Counted from the stretch's first letter, positions 35,479 through 43,654 are shown. The stretch is DNA of 64,000 nt from JAVVHH01 sp963835135 (GCA_963835135.1 CAWIEF010000003.1:1364001-1428000), one strand, 5' to 3'. Made by a program: numbers and translations. The notes: generated from the sequence alone by a model not told the origin.

Positions 35479-36537
35479 TCAGGGCTGCATCTCGGCACGG
35501 ATGGAGAAGGCCTCGGTGCGGGTCATTTCGTTGCGGGTGACCGCAGCGGAGAAGACGGGATTGCGCACGGCCGGGTCGGCGGCGAGCGCGGGGATCAGGC
35601 GGGCCGCCTGGCTGGACTGGCCGGAGAAGGTCACCACCCGGTCGCGTAGCGTGAGATCGTAGAGCGAGGTGTCGTCGGGCAGCAGGTCGGTCACTGCCGC
35701 GAGCATGCGAAGCGTGTTGCCGACGCGGGCGGCTTCGGCGGCTACCACGTCGGAGCTGGCCGCCCGTTCGGCGACCCGGCGGCGCAACGCCTCCGCCATC
35801 TCCACCTGCGGGCGGAGATCGGCGATGCGGACCCCGAGCCTGTCGAGTTCGGCCTGCTGGCGGACGAACGGAACGACGATCGCGGCGATGGCCAAGGCCG
35901 CACAGAGGCCGACGCCGGCGATCAATGCGGGGCGGCGGGTTGCAGACCGGCGCGGGCCGGCGAGCGAGATCGACCGGGCAGGTTCGCCGGCCGCTTCGAG
36001 CCGGGCGGGCGCGAGGCCGACGGCGGCGAGCGCGTCGACGGTGGCCTGCACCGCGGCTTTGGCGACCAGTATCAGGCGAAGGCTCAGCTGATTGCGGACG
36101 CGGTCGCGCTGGACGATCCGCCAAGTCCAGAACACGGCATCGGCCGTGAATGGAGTGAGCCGGTCCATCTCCCAGCGCAGCGCGCTGTCCAGGCCGCGCT
36201 CGGCCGGCAGCGGGAGGGTGACGGGCTGTTCGAGCAGCAGGGTCGGGGGCAGGACAAGGCGGATCGGGCCATGCCGGCCGGCGCCGATGGCAGCACGCAG
36301 GCCGGCCAGACCGTTGGCGTCGAGCGCGAAACGGCCGAGCGGGATCAGCCGCCGGCGGCGCCGGCGGACGGCGTCGACGGCGGTGGCCGGATGGCCGGTC
36401 CGCGTCGCGGCAAGCACGAGCATCACGGAATCCGCGGTGTCTTCCGGCATGTCGCCGGCGACCGCGGCGGGGCGCCACCCTGGCGGCAGGAGCGAAGCCA
36501 GTTGCCGCAACCACCAGGCGAGGAACATACGGATCAT
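35479..36537 (-). CDS. gspL: Type II secretion system protein GspL
   Basis: A 352-residue protein with a cytoplasmic actin-like domain (residues about 1-190, with LVLPPTLLLEQPVTLPLPAE and LRWEMDRLTPFTADAVFW), one membrane helix (about 205-228) and a periplasmic PilN-like domain. GspL recruits the GspE ATPase to the inner-membrane platform together with GspM. gspK follows directly. It is divergent from the lipoprotein-gspG pair with a 117-base gap. Confidence 0.85.
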   Translation of the reverse strand: MIRMFLAWWLRQLASLLPPGWRPAAVAGDMPEDTADSVMLVLAATRTGHPATAVDAVRRRRRRLIPLGRFALDANGLAGLRAAIGAGRHGPIRLVLPPTLLLEQPVTLPLPAERGLDSALRWEMDRLTPFTADAVFWTWRIVQRDRVRNQLSLRLILVAKAAVQATVDALAAVGLAPARLEAAGEPARSISLAGPRRSATRRPALIAGVGLCAALAIAAIVVPFVRQQAELDRLGVRIADLRPQVEMAEALRRRVAERAASSDVVAAEAARVGNTLRMLAAVTDLLPDDTSLYDLTLRDRVVTFSGQSSQAARLIPALAADPAVRNPVFSAAVTRNEMTRTEAFSIRAEMQP

Positions 36538-36654
36538 GGGGCCTAGCTGGTGACCCCTCCCGCGTGCGAAGGCAATGTTTGGCCGCGATGGTCACGTATT
36601 TGTAATTGCCGCACACTATCGTTGTGCGTGGTGCGGTGCGATGTGGCGGGGGTG

Positions 36655-37026
36655 ATGGTGGTTGGGGTGCGACGGTGCGTGGCGGCCGGGCTGTTGGCCG
36701 GATGTGGGTTGGTTCAGGCCTGCGCGCCGGCCACGCTGCTGCCCCCGCCGGTATGTAGCGATGCGGGCGTCCTGCGGCAGGTCGACGAGATCATCCGAAT
36801 GCGCGGGCAAGACATGGTACTCGACGCGCCGCCGGTGGGCGAGGTGTCGACGGTGCCTGTCCGGGTACTGCCCGCCGCCTCCCCGCCCCTGGCGCATTGC
36901 TCCGTGCGGGGGCACATCGTCGCCTATGACACCAATCGATATGGGGCGCTCCCGGTCAATGAGCCGTTCATCGTTCGCTACACCGTCGAACTGCGCAGCC
37001 ATGGTTTGTTCGTCAGCATCGACTAG
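36655..37026 (+). CDS. Small lipoprotein overlapping gspG
   Basis: A 123-residue protein with a lipobox near residue 17 (AAGLLAGC), so probably a lipoprotein. The body (LRQVDEIIRMRGQDMVLDAP, AHCSVRGHIVAYDTNRYG, PFIVRYTVELRSHGLF) does not match a family I know. It contains several more cysteines. Its last 26 bases overlap the start of gspG in another frame, so the two are almost surely co-expressed. Being a lipoprotein in a T2SS unit, a pilotin-like or pseudopilus accessory job is conceivable but unproven. GTG 36652 is an equally possible start. Confidence 0.65.
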   Translation: MVVGVRRCVAAGLLAGCGLVQACAPATLLPPPVCSDAGVLRQVDEIIRMRGQDMVLDAPPVGEVSTVPVRVLPAASPPLAHCSVRGHIVAYDTNRYGALPVNEPFIVRYTVELRSHGLFVSID

Positions 37027-37435
37027 GCGAGGGCCGCGCGGCTTCACGCTGCTCGAGATCTTGGTGGTGGTTGCGATCTTGGGGTTGCTGGTGTTCCTGG
37101 TCGCGCCGGCGGCGCTGCGCCAGCTCGGGGGCGCGCGGAACTCGATTGCCAAGCAGTCGATCGAGCGGATCGCGTCGGTGCTGGACCTCTACAAGCTCGA
37201 TGTCGGCACGTACCCGTCCAGCGAAGAGGGGCTGGGCGCGTTGAACGCGAAACCAAGCTCGGCAACCGGCTGGAACGGGCCATATCTGAAAGGCGAGACC
37301 CAGCCGGTGGACCCGTGGAACCATGCCTACCTCTACCGCTCACCGTCGTCGCGGGCGGGGCGTGAGTTCGACCTCTGCTCGCGCGGGCAGAGCGGAACCG
37401 CGACCGATGCGGCCAACGGCCTGATCTGCAATTAG
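37001..37435 (+). CDS. gspG: Type II secretion major pseudopilin GspG
   Basis: A 144-residue major pseudopilin. A 14-residue leader ends RRGPRG/FTLLE (Gly14, Phe15, Glu19), then the hydrophobic helix, and the GspG-specific LDLYKLDVGTYPSSEEGLGA, WNGPYLKGETQPVDPWNHAY and the final DLCSRGQSG calcium-site region. ATG 37001 is chosen because it gives a normal-length leader. It starts within the lipoprotein gene and ends overlapping the convergent pentapeptide gene by four bases. GspG subunits form the body of the pseudopilus. Confidence 0.93.
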   Translation: MVCSSASTRRGPRGFTLLEILVVVAILGLLVFLVAPAALRQLGGARNSIAKQSIERIASVLDLYKLDVGTYPSSEEGLGALNAKPSSATGWNGPYLKGETQPVDPWNHAYLYRSPSSRAGREFDLCSRGQSGTATDAANGLICN

Positions 37436-38853
37436 CGGCGGATCCGGTTGCCGAGGACGAAGCCGAACAGGCCGATGAGGACGACGCCGACGACATATTG
37501 CAGGCTGCCCACTACGTAGACCGACCGGCTCGCGAGCTTCAATCCGAGGTCGGGGGTGGTCGAGGTGATCTGGTTGAGGAAGCTGAACGAGAGCGCGTCG
37601 ATCACCTTGTGGCTGTGCACCCAGAGCGTCTCCGCGCCGGACTGGACGGGGCGGAGCAGGCTGCCGGTCAGCAGGTAATATGCGGCGAACGCGAGCAGGT
37701 TGATGGCGTAGGCGCGGACGACGCGGGGGATGGAGTCGCCGTAGTCGCACAGCCACTCGACGAAGGTGTCGCTGGTCCAGCTCGCCGCGTGGCGGAGCGC
37801 GGAGGACCAGTCGCGGGCGTGGGCGGCGTGGCGGGCAGTGGCGGCATTGGCCCATTTGCCCATCCGGCGGGCCCGGCGGTAGCACCAGCTCGCAGATTCC
37901 GCATCGCCGAGCCCCCTGAAGTTCTGCTCGAGGTCGAAATATCCCTGCCGCGCGGTCGCCCACTCGCCGGCGGCCTCCTCGCCGATCGCGCCGCCGAACT
38001 GTTCGATGCGCAGCCGCGTACGCTCCATCCAGGCGCCCGCGACCCGGACATGGCGCAGGTTGCAAGTGAGCAGGTTGGCCTGGACCAGTTCCGCCTCCGA
38101 GAGATCGGCGCCGTCGAGGGTGGCGCGGCCGAGATCGGCGCCGCGCAGATTCGTCCCACGCAGGACGGCGCCCGCCAGGTTGGCGTTTTGCAGCTGGGCA
38201 CCGCGGAAATCGGCGCCGACGAGATCGGCATCGACCAGGCAAGCCTCGCGGAGGATGGCGTTCTCGAACGTGGCGCCGCGGGCTTCGGCGCGGTCGAACC
38301 GTGCGCCCCAAAGGTCGGCGGCGGCGAAGTCGGCGTGTTCGAGCAGTGCCTCGGTGAAAATCGAGAAGCGCAGGGTCGCACGAGCGAACCGGGCGTCCTC
38401 GAGCAGCGCTTGCGTGAAATCGGCTTGGCTGGCCGCGGCCTCGACGAAGCTGGTTCCCGTAAGGTCGGCACTGGCGAAGCCGGCTTGCTCGAGTGCGGCG
38501 CCGTCGAGCCGGGCGGCCCGCATGAGGGTGGCGGAGAAATCGGCCCCGGTCAGATCGACACGGGCGAGATCGGATTTTTCGAGATTGGCGCCGCGGAAGC
38601 AGGCGTGGCGAAGCTGGAGACCGGCCTCCCGATGCCACCAGGGTGGGGTCGAGCCGTGGGCCGCCTCGGCCCGGGCAATCTCGGTGCGGAGGAGGTCGGC
38701 ATCGAACCGCAGATCCTGAAGGGCGAGGCGGCCGGGGTGCTCGGGCAGGCGCAGGCAGAAATCCTCTGACGCCTCGACCATGCGGAGGAGTTGGCGGGCG
38801 CGCTCCATCGGCGTGACGGCGGGGAAGTCCTCGTGATGGGCGCTATCTGGCAC
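37432..38853 (-). CDS. Pentapeptide-repeat protein with two-helix pore-like C-terminus
   Basis: A 473-residue protein. Residues about 75-280 are tandem pentapeptide repeats of the A(D/N)LXX type (for example ADLTGTSFVEAAASQADFTQ), expected to form a right-handed beta-helix. A helical linker (FDLEQNFRGLGDAESASWCY) leads to two membrane helices (about 381-400 and 443-466). Between them is a pore-loop-like FSFLNQITSTTPDLGL, as in two-helix potassium-channel modules but without the normal TVGYG filter. It may be a membrane channel or sensor with a repeat domain. It ends against gspG. Confidence 0.8.
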   Translation of the reverse strand: MPDSAHHEDFPAVTPMERARQLLRMVEASEDFCLRLPEHPGRLALQDLRFDADLLRTEIARAEAAHGSTPPWWHREAGLQLRHACFRGANLEKSDLARVDLTGADFSATLMRAARLDGAALEQAGFASADLTGTSFVEAAASQADFTQALLEDARFARATLRFSIFTEALLEHADFAAADLWGARFDRAEARGATFENAILREACLVDADLVGADFRGAQLQNANLAGAVLRGTNLRGADLGRATLDGADLSEAELVQANLLTCNLRHVRVAGAWMERTRLRIEQFGGAIGEEAAGEWATARQGYFDLEQNFRGLGDAESASWCYRRARRMGKWANAATARHAAHARDWSSALRHAASWTSDTFVEWLCDYGDSIPRVVRAYAINLLAFAAYYLLTGSLLRPVQSGAETLWVHSHKVIDALSFSFLNQITSTTPDLGLKLASRSVYVVGSLQYVVGVVLIGLFGFVLGNRIRR

Positions 38854-38926
38854 CGGCGTGGACTAGCATAAAACGGCGCCCGGGCGGATGACGGTTGGGT
38901 CATGAGGGCTCGGGCGCTTGCCGAGG

Positions 38927-38959
38927 ACCCTCACCCGCCCCTCTCCCAAACGGAGGGGC
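38927..38959. repeat. Intergenic repeat (ccctcaccc type), second copy
   Basis: ACCCTCACCCGCCCCTCTCCC is followed by a matching arm: GCCCCTC (38937-38943) pairs with GAGGGGC (38953-38959). It shares the CCCTCACCC-GCCC-CTCTCCC layout with the element at 3048-3087. It sits just before the mct-like gene. Confidence 0.5.
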
Positions 38960-38982
38960 GCTGAAGACGAAGGAGACACGGC

Positions 38983-40200
38983 GTGTATTCGTTGTTGCAG
39001 GGTATGCGGGTGGTCGAAGCGGCGTCGTTCATCGCGGCTCCGTCCTGCGCGCTGCATCTGGCGCAAATGGGGGCCGAGGTCGTGCGGATCGACCAGATCG
39101 GCGGCGGGCCGGATTTTGGGCGGTGGCCGGTGCGGGACGGGCGAAGCCTGTATTGGGAAGGGCTGAACAAGGGCAAGAAATCGGTTGCCATCGACCTGGG
39201 ACGGCCGGAGGGGCGGGAGCTGGCGGTGCGCATCATCACTGCGCCTGGTCCGGGCGCCGGGCTGTTCGTGACGAATTTCCCGGTGGGCGGGTTCCTGGCG
39301 TACGACCGGCTGCAACGGCTGCGGGCGGACCTGGTCTGCCTTCGGCTGATGGGGTGGGGCGATGGGCGGCCGGCGATGGACTATACCGTCAACGCGGCGA
39401 TCGGGCTCCCGGCGATGACGGGACCGGTGGCGGCGGAACCGGTCAACCACGTGCTGCCGGCGTGGGACTTGGTGGCGGGAGCGTACGCGGCATTTTGCCT
39501 CGTCTCGGCTGAGCTGAACCGGCGGCAGAGCGGCGAGGGCTGCGAAATCCGGCTGCCGCTGGCCGATGTGGGCATCGCGAGCGTGGGGCATCTCGGCTGG
39601 ATCGCCGAGGCGCAACTGATCGGCGAGCGGGAGCGGCTGGGCAACGAACTCTATGGCGCGTTCGGACGCGATTTCGTCAGCGCCGACGGCAAGCGCCTGA
39701 TGGTGGTGGCGGTCACGCCGAAGCAGTGGCGAGGGCTGGTCTCGATGTTGGGCGTGGGCGCCGCGGTCGCGGCACTGGAGGCCGAGATGGGCGTCAGCTT
39801 CGATCGGGACGAGGGGCTGCGGTTCATCCATCGGGCCCGGCTGTATCCGATGTTCGCGGCGGCATTCGCCCAGAAGGGTTCGGCCGAGCTGGTTGCGGGA
39901 TGCGAGGCGGCAGGGGTGACCTGGGGGCCGTTCCAAACCCTGCGCGAGGCGGTGCAGACCGACCCATATGTTTCGGCGGCCAACCCCGTGCTGGCGGAGG
40001 TCGGGCATGGCGGGGGCACGTATCTGACGCCGGGCGCGGCGGCCACCATCCCGCAACGCGCGCGCGGGGCGCCCGGGACGGCGCCCTCGCTCGGGCGCGA
40101 CAGCGAGGCGGTGCTTGCGGACATGCTCGGGATGTCGTCGGGGGAGATCGCGCGGCTGCACGATGCGGGCCTGGTAGCGAGCCCGGCGCAAGCAGGCTAG
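38983..40200 (+). CDS. mct: Probable 2-methylfumaryl-CoA isomerase (mesaconyl-CoA C1-C4 CoA transferase)
   Basis: A 405-residue family III CoA-transferase. Its opening LLQGMRVVEAASFIAAPSCA, then GGGPDFGRWPV, GLNKGKKSVAIDL, GLPAMTGPV, VNHVLPAWDLV, LYGAFGRDF and GKRLMVV, follow the pattern I recall for Chloroflexus Mct, which moves CoA within mesaconyl-CoA in the 3-hydroxypropionate bicycle. The resemblance is from memory, not a search. The other enzymes of that cycle are not nearby, so here it may serve mesaconate or methylfumarate use. It precedes the gntK operon by 9 bases. Confidence 0.75.
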   Translation: MYSLLQGMRVVEAASFIAAPSCALHLAQMGAEVVRIDQIGGGPDFGRWPVRDGRSLYWEGLNKGKKSVAIDLGRPEGRELAVRIITAPGPGAGLFVTNFPVGGFLAYDRLQRLRADLVCLRLMGWGDGRPAMDYTVNAAIGLPAMTGPVAAEPVNHVLPAWDLVAGAYAAFCLVSAELNRRQSGEGCEIRLPLADVGIASVGHLGWIAEAQLIGERERLGNELYGAFGRDFVSADGKRLMVVAVTPKQWRGLVSMLGVGAAVAALEAEMGVSFDRDEGLRFIHRARLYPMFAAAFAQKGSAELVAGCEAAGVTWGPFQTLREAVQTDPYVSAANPVLAEVGHGGGTYLTPGAAATIPQRARGAPGTAPSLGRDSEAVLADMLGMSSGEIARLHDAGLVASPAQAG

Positions 40201-40209
40201 GGTCCGGGT

Positions 40210-40713
40210 ATGAAGCTGCCGTCGGTGCTGGTCGTGATGGGCGTGTCAGGGTCGGGCAAGACCACGGTGGCAGCGCTTTTGGCCGGTCGGCTCGGGTGGG
40301 AGCTGGGCGACGCAGACGACTGGCACTCGCCGGCCAACGTGCGGAAGATGCATGGCGGGACGCCGCTGTCCGACGAGGACCGATGGCCCTGGCTGCAGTC
40401 GATTGCGGCGTGGATCGACGCCACGCGGTCCACCGGGCGGCATGCGGTGCTGGCGTGTTCGGCGCTGAAGCGGGTGTACCGAGACATCCTGATCGGCCAA
40501 CGGGAGGACGTGCAGTTGGTATTCCTGCGAGGCGAGGAAACGCTGATCGAGCGGCGGCAGGCGGCGCGGCTGAACCACTACATGCCCGCGAGCCTGGTCC
40601 ACAGCCAATTCGAGGCCCTCGAGACGCCCGGGATCGACGAGCGGCCGTTGGTGGTGGACGTGGCGGCGCCGGCGCACGACGTGGTCGACGGGATCGTCAG
40701 GCAGCTCGGATGA
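40210..40713 (+). CDS. gntK: Gluconokinase
   Basis: A 167-residue P-loop kinase of the GntK family that phosphorylates gluconate to 6-phosphogluconate. The P-loop is MGVSGSGKTTVAALL near residues 11-25, followed by the family's DADDWHSPANVRKMHGGTPLSDEDRWPW and later CSALKRVYRD. Length is normal. Its stop overlaps the rpiA start by four bases (ATGA), placing it at the head of a sugar-phosphate operon. Confidence 0.93.
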   Translation: MKLPSVLVVMGVSGSGKTTVAALLAGRLGWELGDADDWHSPANVRKMHGGTPLSDEDRWPWLQSIAAWIDATRSTGRHAVLACSALKRVYRDILIGQREDVQLVFLRGEETLIERRQAARLNHYMPASLVHSQFEALETPGIDERPLVVDVAAPAHDVVDGIVRQLG

Positions 40714-41405
40714 ACCAGGACGCGCTCAAACGGCAAGACTCACTCAAGCGCTCGGCGGCCGAAATCGCCGTCGCGGCGGTCGAGGCTGGGATGGTGGTCG
40801 GGCTCGGGACCGGGTCGACGGCGGCGATCGCGGTGGCGCTTCTGGGCGAGCGGGTGAAGGCCGGGCTGCAGATCGTGGGGGTGCCGACATCGGAGCGGAC
40901 GGCCGAGCAGGCGCGCGGTCTGGGGATCGCGCTCGGCACGCTGGCGGAGCATCCGGCGCTCGATGTCACCATCGATGGAGCAGACGAGGTCCATACGGGC
41001 ACGCTGGACCTCATCAAAGGCTTGGGCGGCGCGCTGGTGCGCGAGAAGATCGTGGCGGCGGCAAGCCGGCGGATGATCGTCATCGTCGACGAGAGCAAGC
41101 TGGTGCCCCGCCTCGGGGGCGTCCGCTTGCCGGTCGAAGTGGTGCGGTTCGGCTGGCAGGCCACGCTGCGGCATCTGGAGCGGGCCGGCGCGGAGGGCGC
41201 GTTGCGCTCGAGCAACGGGGCGCCGTTCGTGACCGACAACGGCAATCACATCATCGATTGCCGTCTCGATCTCGCCGATCCGGCCGCGGTCGACGCGCGC
41301 CTGCACGCCATCCCCGGCGTGGTGATGAGCGGATTGTTCGTCGGCATCGCCACGCGGGTGATCGCCGGGACTGAGAGTGGCCTCCGCATACTGGATCGCG
41401 CATGA
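40710..41405 (+). CDS. rpiA: Ribose-5-phosphate isomerase A
   Basis: A 231-residue enzyme that interconverts ribose 5-phosphate and ribulose 5-phosphate. It has GLGTGSTAAIAV near residue 31, IDGADEV near 88, KGLGGALVREKIVA near 102 and the late CRLDLADPAAVDARL. The ATG at 40710 overlaps gntK; the frame is open far upstream but within gntK and mct, so that is a shadow. It overlaps the ROK kinase gene by four bases downstream. Confidence 0.95.
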   Translation: MNQDALKRQDSLKRSAAEIAVAAVEAGMVVGLGTGSTAAIAVALLGERVKAGLQIVGVPTSERTAEQARGLGIALGTLAEHPALDVTIDGADEVHTGTLDLIKGLGGALVREKIVAAASRRMIVIVDESKLVPRLGGVRLPVEVVRFGWQATLRHLERAGAEGALRSSNGAPFVTDNGNHIIDCRLDLADPAAVDARLHAIPGVVMSGLFVGIATRVIAGTESGLRILDRA

Positions 41406-42157
41406 CAGACAGTTCGGCTTTCGACGGCACTCAGCCGGCGGCGGCGGCGGCGGGGCGGATCACGCTCGCACTGGACATCGGCGGGTCCGGGCTGAAGGCC
41501 GGGCTCTTGGATGCGACCGGGCAGTTGGTCGGGCAAAACCTTCGGATCGTGACACCGCACCCGTCGCCGCCGGCGGTGGTGGTGCCCGCGCTGACCGGTA
41601 TGGCCAACAGCTTGGGCCAGTTCGATCGGGTGTCGGTCGGGTTTCCGGGGGTCGTCCGCAGCGGCAAGGTGCTGACGGCGCCCAATCTGGGGACTTCGGA
41701 TTGGGCAGGATACGACCTGGCGGGGACGCTGAAGGAGCTGCTGGGCGCCCCGGTGCGCGTGGAGAACGACGCGACGGTGCAGGGCCTGGGGGTGATTACC
41801 GGGCACGGGTTGGAATGCGTGATCACGCTCGGCACCGGGTTCGGCTTCGCGCTGTATCAGGACGGGCGGCTGGCGCCGCATCTGGAGGTCAGCCAGCACA
41901 TCGCGTACGGGAAGAAAACGTACGATGAGTATGTCGGGGTCGCTGCGCTGGAGAAGGTCGGGCGCCGGCGATGGAACAAGCGGGTCAAGCGGATCCTCAA
42001 GCAGCTGCGCGTCATGATCAACTTCGACACGCTCTATATCGGCGGCGGAGATGCCAAGCTCGTCGATTTCGACCTGCCGGCCGATACGCATGTGGTGTCG
42101 AACCAAGCGGGGCTGACCGGAGGCGTACAACTCTGGAACGAAGCGAACCTGCGCTGA
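41402..42157 (+). CDS. ROK family kinase, polyphosphate-glucokinase-like
   Basis: A 251-residue ASKHA-fold sugar kinase. The phosphate-1 site is LALDIGGSGLKAGLLD near residue 21, followed by VGFPGVVRSGKVLTAPNLG, NDATVQGLG and LGTGFGFALYQDG; RRWNKRVKRILKQLRVMINF and YIGGGDAKL come near the end. The PGVV...TAPN and WNKRVK patterns resemble actinobacterial polyphosphate glucokinases, and the zinc-cysteine motif of ROK repressors and fructokinases is missing. It therefore probably phosphorylates glucose, perhaps with polyphosphate; the donor is not proven. Confidence 0.8.
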   Translation: MTDSSAFDGTQPAAAAAGRITLALDIGGSGLKAGLLDATGQLVGQNLRIVTPHPSPPAVVVPALTGMANSLGQFDRVSVGFPGVVRSGKVLTAPNLGTSDWAGYDLAGTLKELLGAPVRVENDATVQGLGVITGHGLECVITLGTGFGFALYQDGRLAPHLEVSQHIAYGKKTYDEYVGVAALEKVGRRRWNKRVKRILKQLRVMINFDTLYIGGGDAKLVDFDLPADTHVVSNQAGLTGGVQLWNEANLR

Positions 42158-42759
42158 CGACGATCCACTTGGTCCGGCATGCGGCGCACGGGCTGTTGGG
42201 GCGGGTGCTGACGGGGCGGATGCCGGGGGTCCCGTTGAGCGTGGACGGTTCGGCGCAGGCGAATGCCCTGGCGGCGCGGTTCCGCGAAATGCCGATCGCG
42301 GCGGTGTTGTCGAGCCCGGTGCAGCGGGCGCGCGACACGGCCGAGCCGATCGCGGCGGCACTGGGACTGGCAGTGCTGGCCGAGGCCGGGCTGGACGAGA
42401 TCGACTTCGGCGAGTGGACAGGCTGCACGTTCGAGGCGCTCGAGGGGCAGAGAGCGTGGGTGGCCTGGAACCGGTTCCGCAGTTCGGCGGCCTGTCCGGG
42501 CGGCGAGACGATGCTGACGGCGCAGGCGCGCGCGGTTGCGTCGGTGTTGCGCGCGGGAGCGGCATTTGCAGGGCGGCAGATCGTGATGGTGAGCCATCAG
42601 GACGTGCTGAAGTCGGTGCTGTCGCACTTCCTGGGGATGCCGCTCGATCAACTGGCGCGATTCAGCCTCGACCCGGCCTCACATAGCGTGCTGACACTGT
42701 GGGACGCGGGGGTTCGGGTCGAGGCGGTCAATCTGCCGCTGCCCGGATCTGGGCGGTAG
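42154..42759 (+). CDS. Histidine phosphatase family protein (phosphoglycerate-mutase-like)
   Basis: About 201 residues. The catalytic LVRHAAHG opens the protein, then the second part SSPVQRARDTAEPIA, the acid LDEIDFGEWTG and the late VMVSHQDVLKSVL with the second histidine. The RHG motif reads RHA, a usual variant. No ATG is available: the frame reaches back into the ROK gene, and CTG 42154, overlapping its TGA, is the best-placed start; TTG 42169 would cut into the first strand. It probably dephosphorylates a sugar phosphate or related small molecule. Confidence 0.8.
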   Translation: MTTIHLVRHAAHGLLGRVLTGRMPGVPLSVDGSAQANALAARFREMPIAAVLSSPVQRARDTAEPIAAALGLAVLAEAGLDEIDFGEWTGCTFEALEGQRAWVAWNRFRSSAACPGGETMLTAQARAVASVLRAGAAFAGRQIVMVSHQDVLKSVLSHFLGMPLDQLARFSLDPASHSVLTLWDAGVRVEAVNLPLPGSGR

Positions 42760-42843
42760 CCATTCTCGCGCGGGGCGTCCCTGGACATTTCCTCGAACGT
42801 GAGCACGTGCAGAGCAATCCAAAACGGCTTGGGAGGGCGCGCC

Positions 42844-43296
42844 ATGCAGATTTCGTCGATCCTGAAGGAAAAGGGGGGCGAGGTCGTCAGTGTGGCCCCC
42901 GACACGAGCGTGTCGGAGATCTCGTCCATCATCGCCTCTCGCCGGATCGGCGCCGTGGTGGTGCTGGCGGAACGATCCAGGCTCGCCGGCATCGTCAGCG
43001 AGCGGGACGTGGTCAAGGCGATCGCCGCCAGAGGGGCAGCGGCGCTGCAACTGACGGCGCAGGACATCATGACGCAGGCGGTGGTCACCGCGTCGCCGAC
43101 CACGTCGGTCAACGAAGCCATGGCCGTCATGGACGAGGGTTATTTCCGTCATTTGCCCGTGGTCGATGGCGGCGCCCTGATCGGCATCATCAGCGTGCGC
43201 GACGTGGTCCGCGCCCACATCCAGCAGCAGAGCCAGGAGGTGGACAGCTTGAAGGATTTTGTGTTCCGCGGCAGCCAGACGGGCGGCCTGCGCTGA
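42844..43296 (+). CDS. CBS-domain protein
   Basis: A 150-residue protein made of two CBS domains (about residues 8-65 and 75-130), with SEISSIIASRRIGAVVVL, GIVSERDVVKAI, MTQAVVTASPTTSVNEAM and GIISVRDVVRAH. Stand-alone CBS pairs bind adenosyl ligands and regulate other proteins; the target is unknown. ATG 42844 follows a GGAGG at 42833-42837, which decides it over an upstream in-frame ATG at 42799. Confidence 0.88.
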   Translation: MQISSILKEKGGEVVSVAPDTSVSEISSIIASRRIGAVVVLAERSRLAGIVSERDVVKAIAARGAAALQLTAQDIMTQAVVTASPTTSVNEAMAVMDEGYFRHLPVVDGGALIGIISVRDVVRAHIQQQSQEVDSLKDFVFRGSQTGGLR

Positions 43297-43378
43297 AGGC
43301 TAAGCGGTCTAGGGTGTTTGGTTGCATCGGCGATGCGGATACGGTGGTCTGTCTGTCCTGATCCCAGAGTTCGCACCG

Positions 43379-43654
43379 ATGGCTTCCCCCGTGCCGCCTG
43401 CTCCGCTGCCGCGGTCCCTCAAATGGCGGGCCTACGGGATCGTCAGGCCCGTGGTCCGGCCGGTCGCCCGTCAGCTGCGGCTTTTCCTGGTCGGCCGGCT
43501 CCATGACGAGATCGCGGAGTTGCGGGCCGAACTCCGCGAGGTCCGCGCGGCCGTGGAGCGGCAGCGCGTGGCCGAGAGCGCGGCCGCCGAGCGGCAGACG
43601 CGCGAGGTGATCGCGCAGGCGCTGGCGACGCTGACGCTCGATCGCGAAGCTTAG
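43379..43654 (+). CDS. Small coiled-coil protein of unknown function
   Basis: A 91-residue protein, not recognised. The first third is Pro-rich and basic; residues about 38-78 form a likely coiled coil (HDEIAELRAELREVRAAVER). There is no signal peptide or membrane helix. It lies between the CBS gene and pdxY on the same strand, 37 bases before the latter. An in-frame ATG at 43322 is possible, but 43379 starts a more compact protein. Codon use is like that of its neighbours. Confidence 0.5.
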   Translation: MASPVPPAPLPRSLKWRAYGIVRPVVRPVARQLRLFLVGRLHDEIAELRAELREVRAAVERQRVAESAAAERQTREVIAQALATLTLDREA

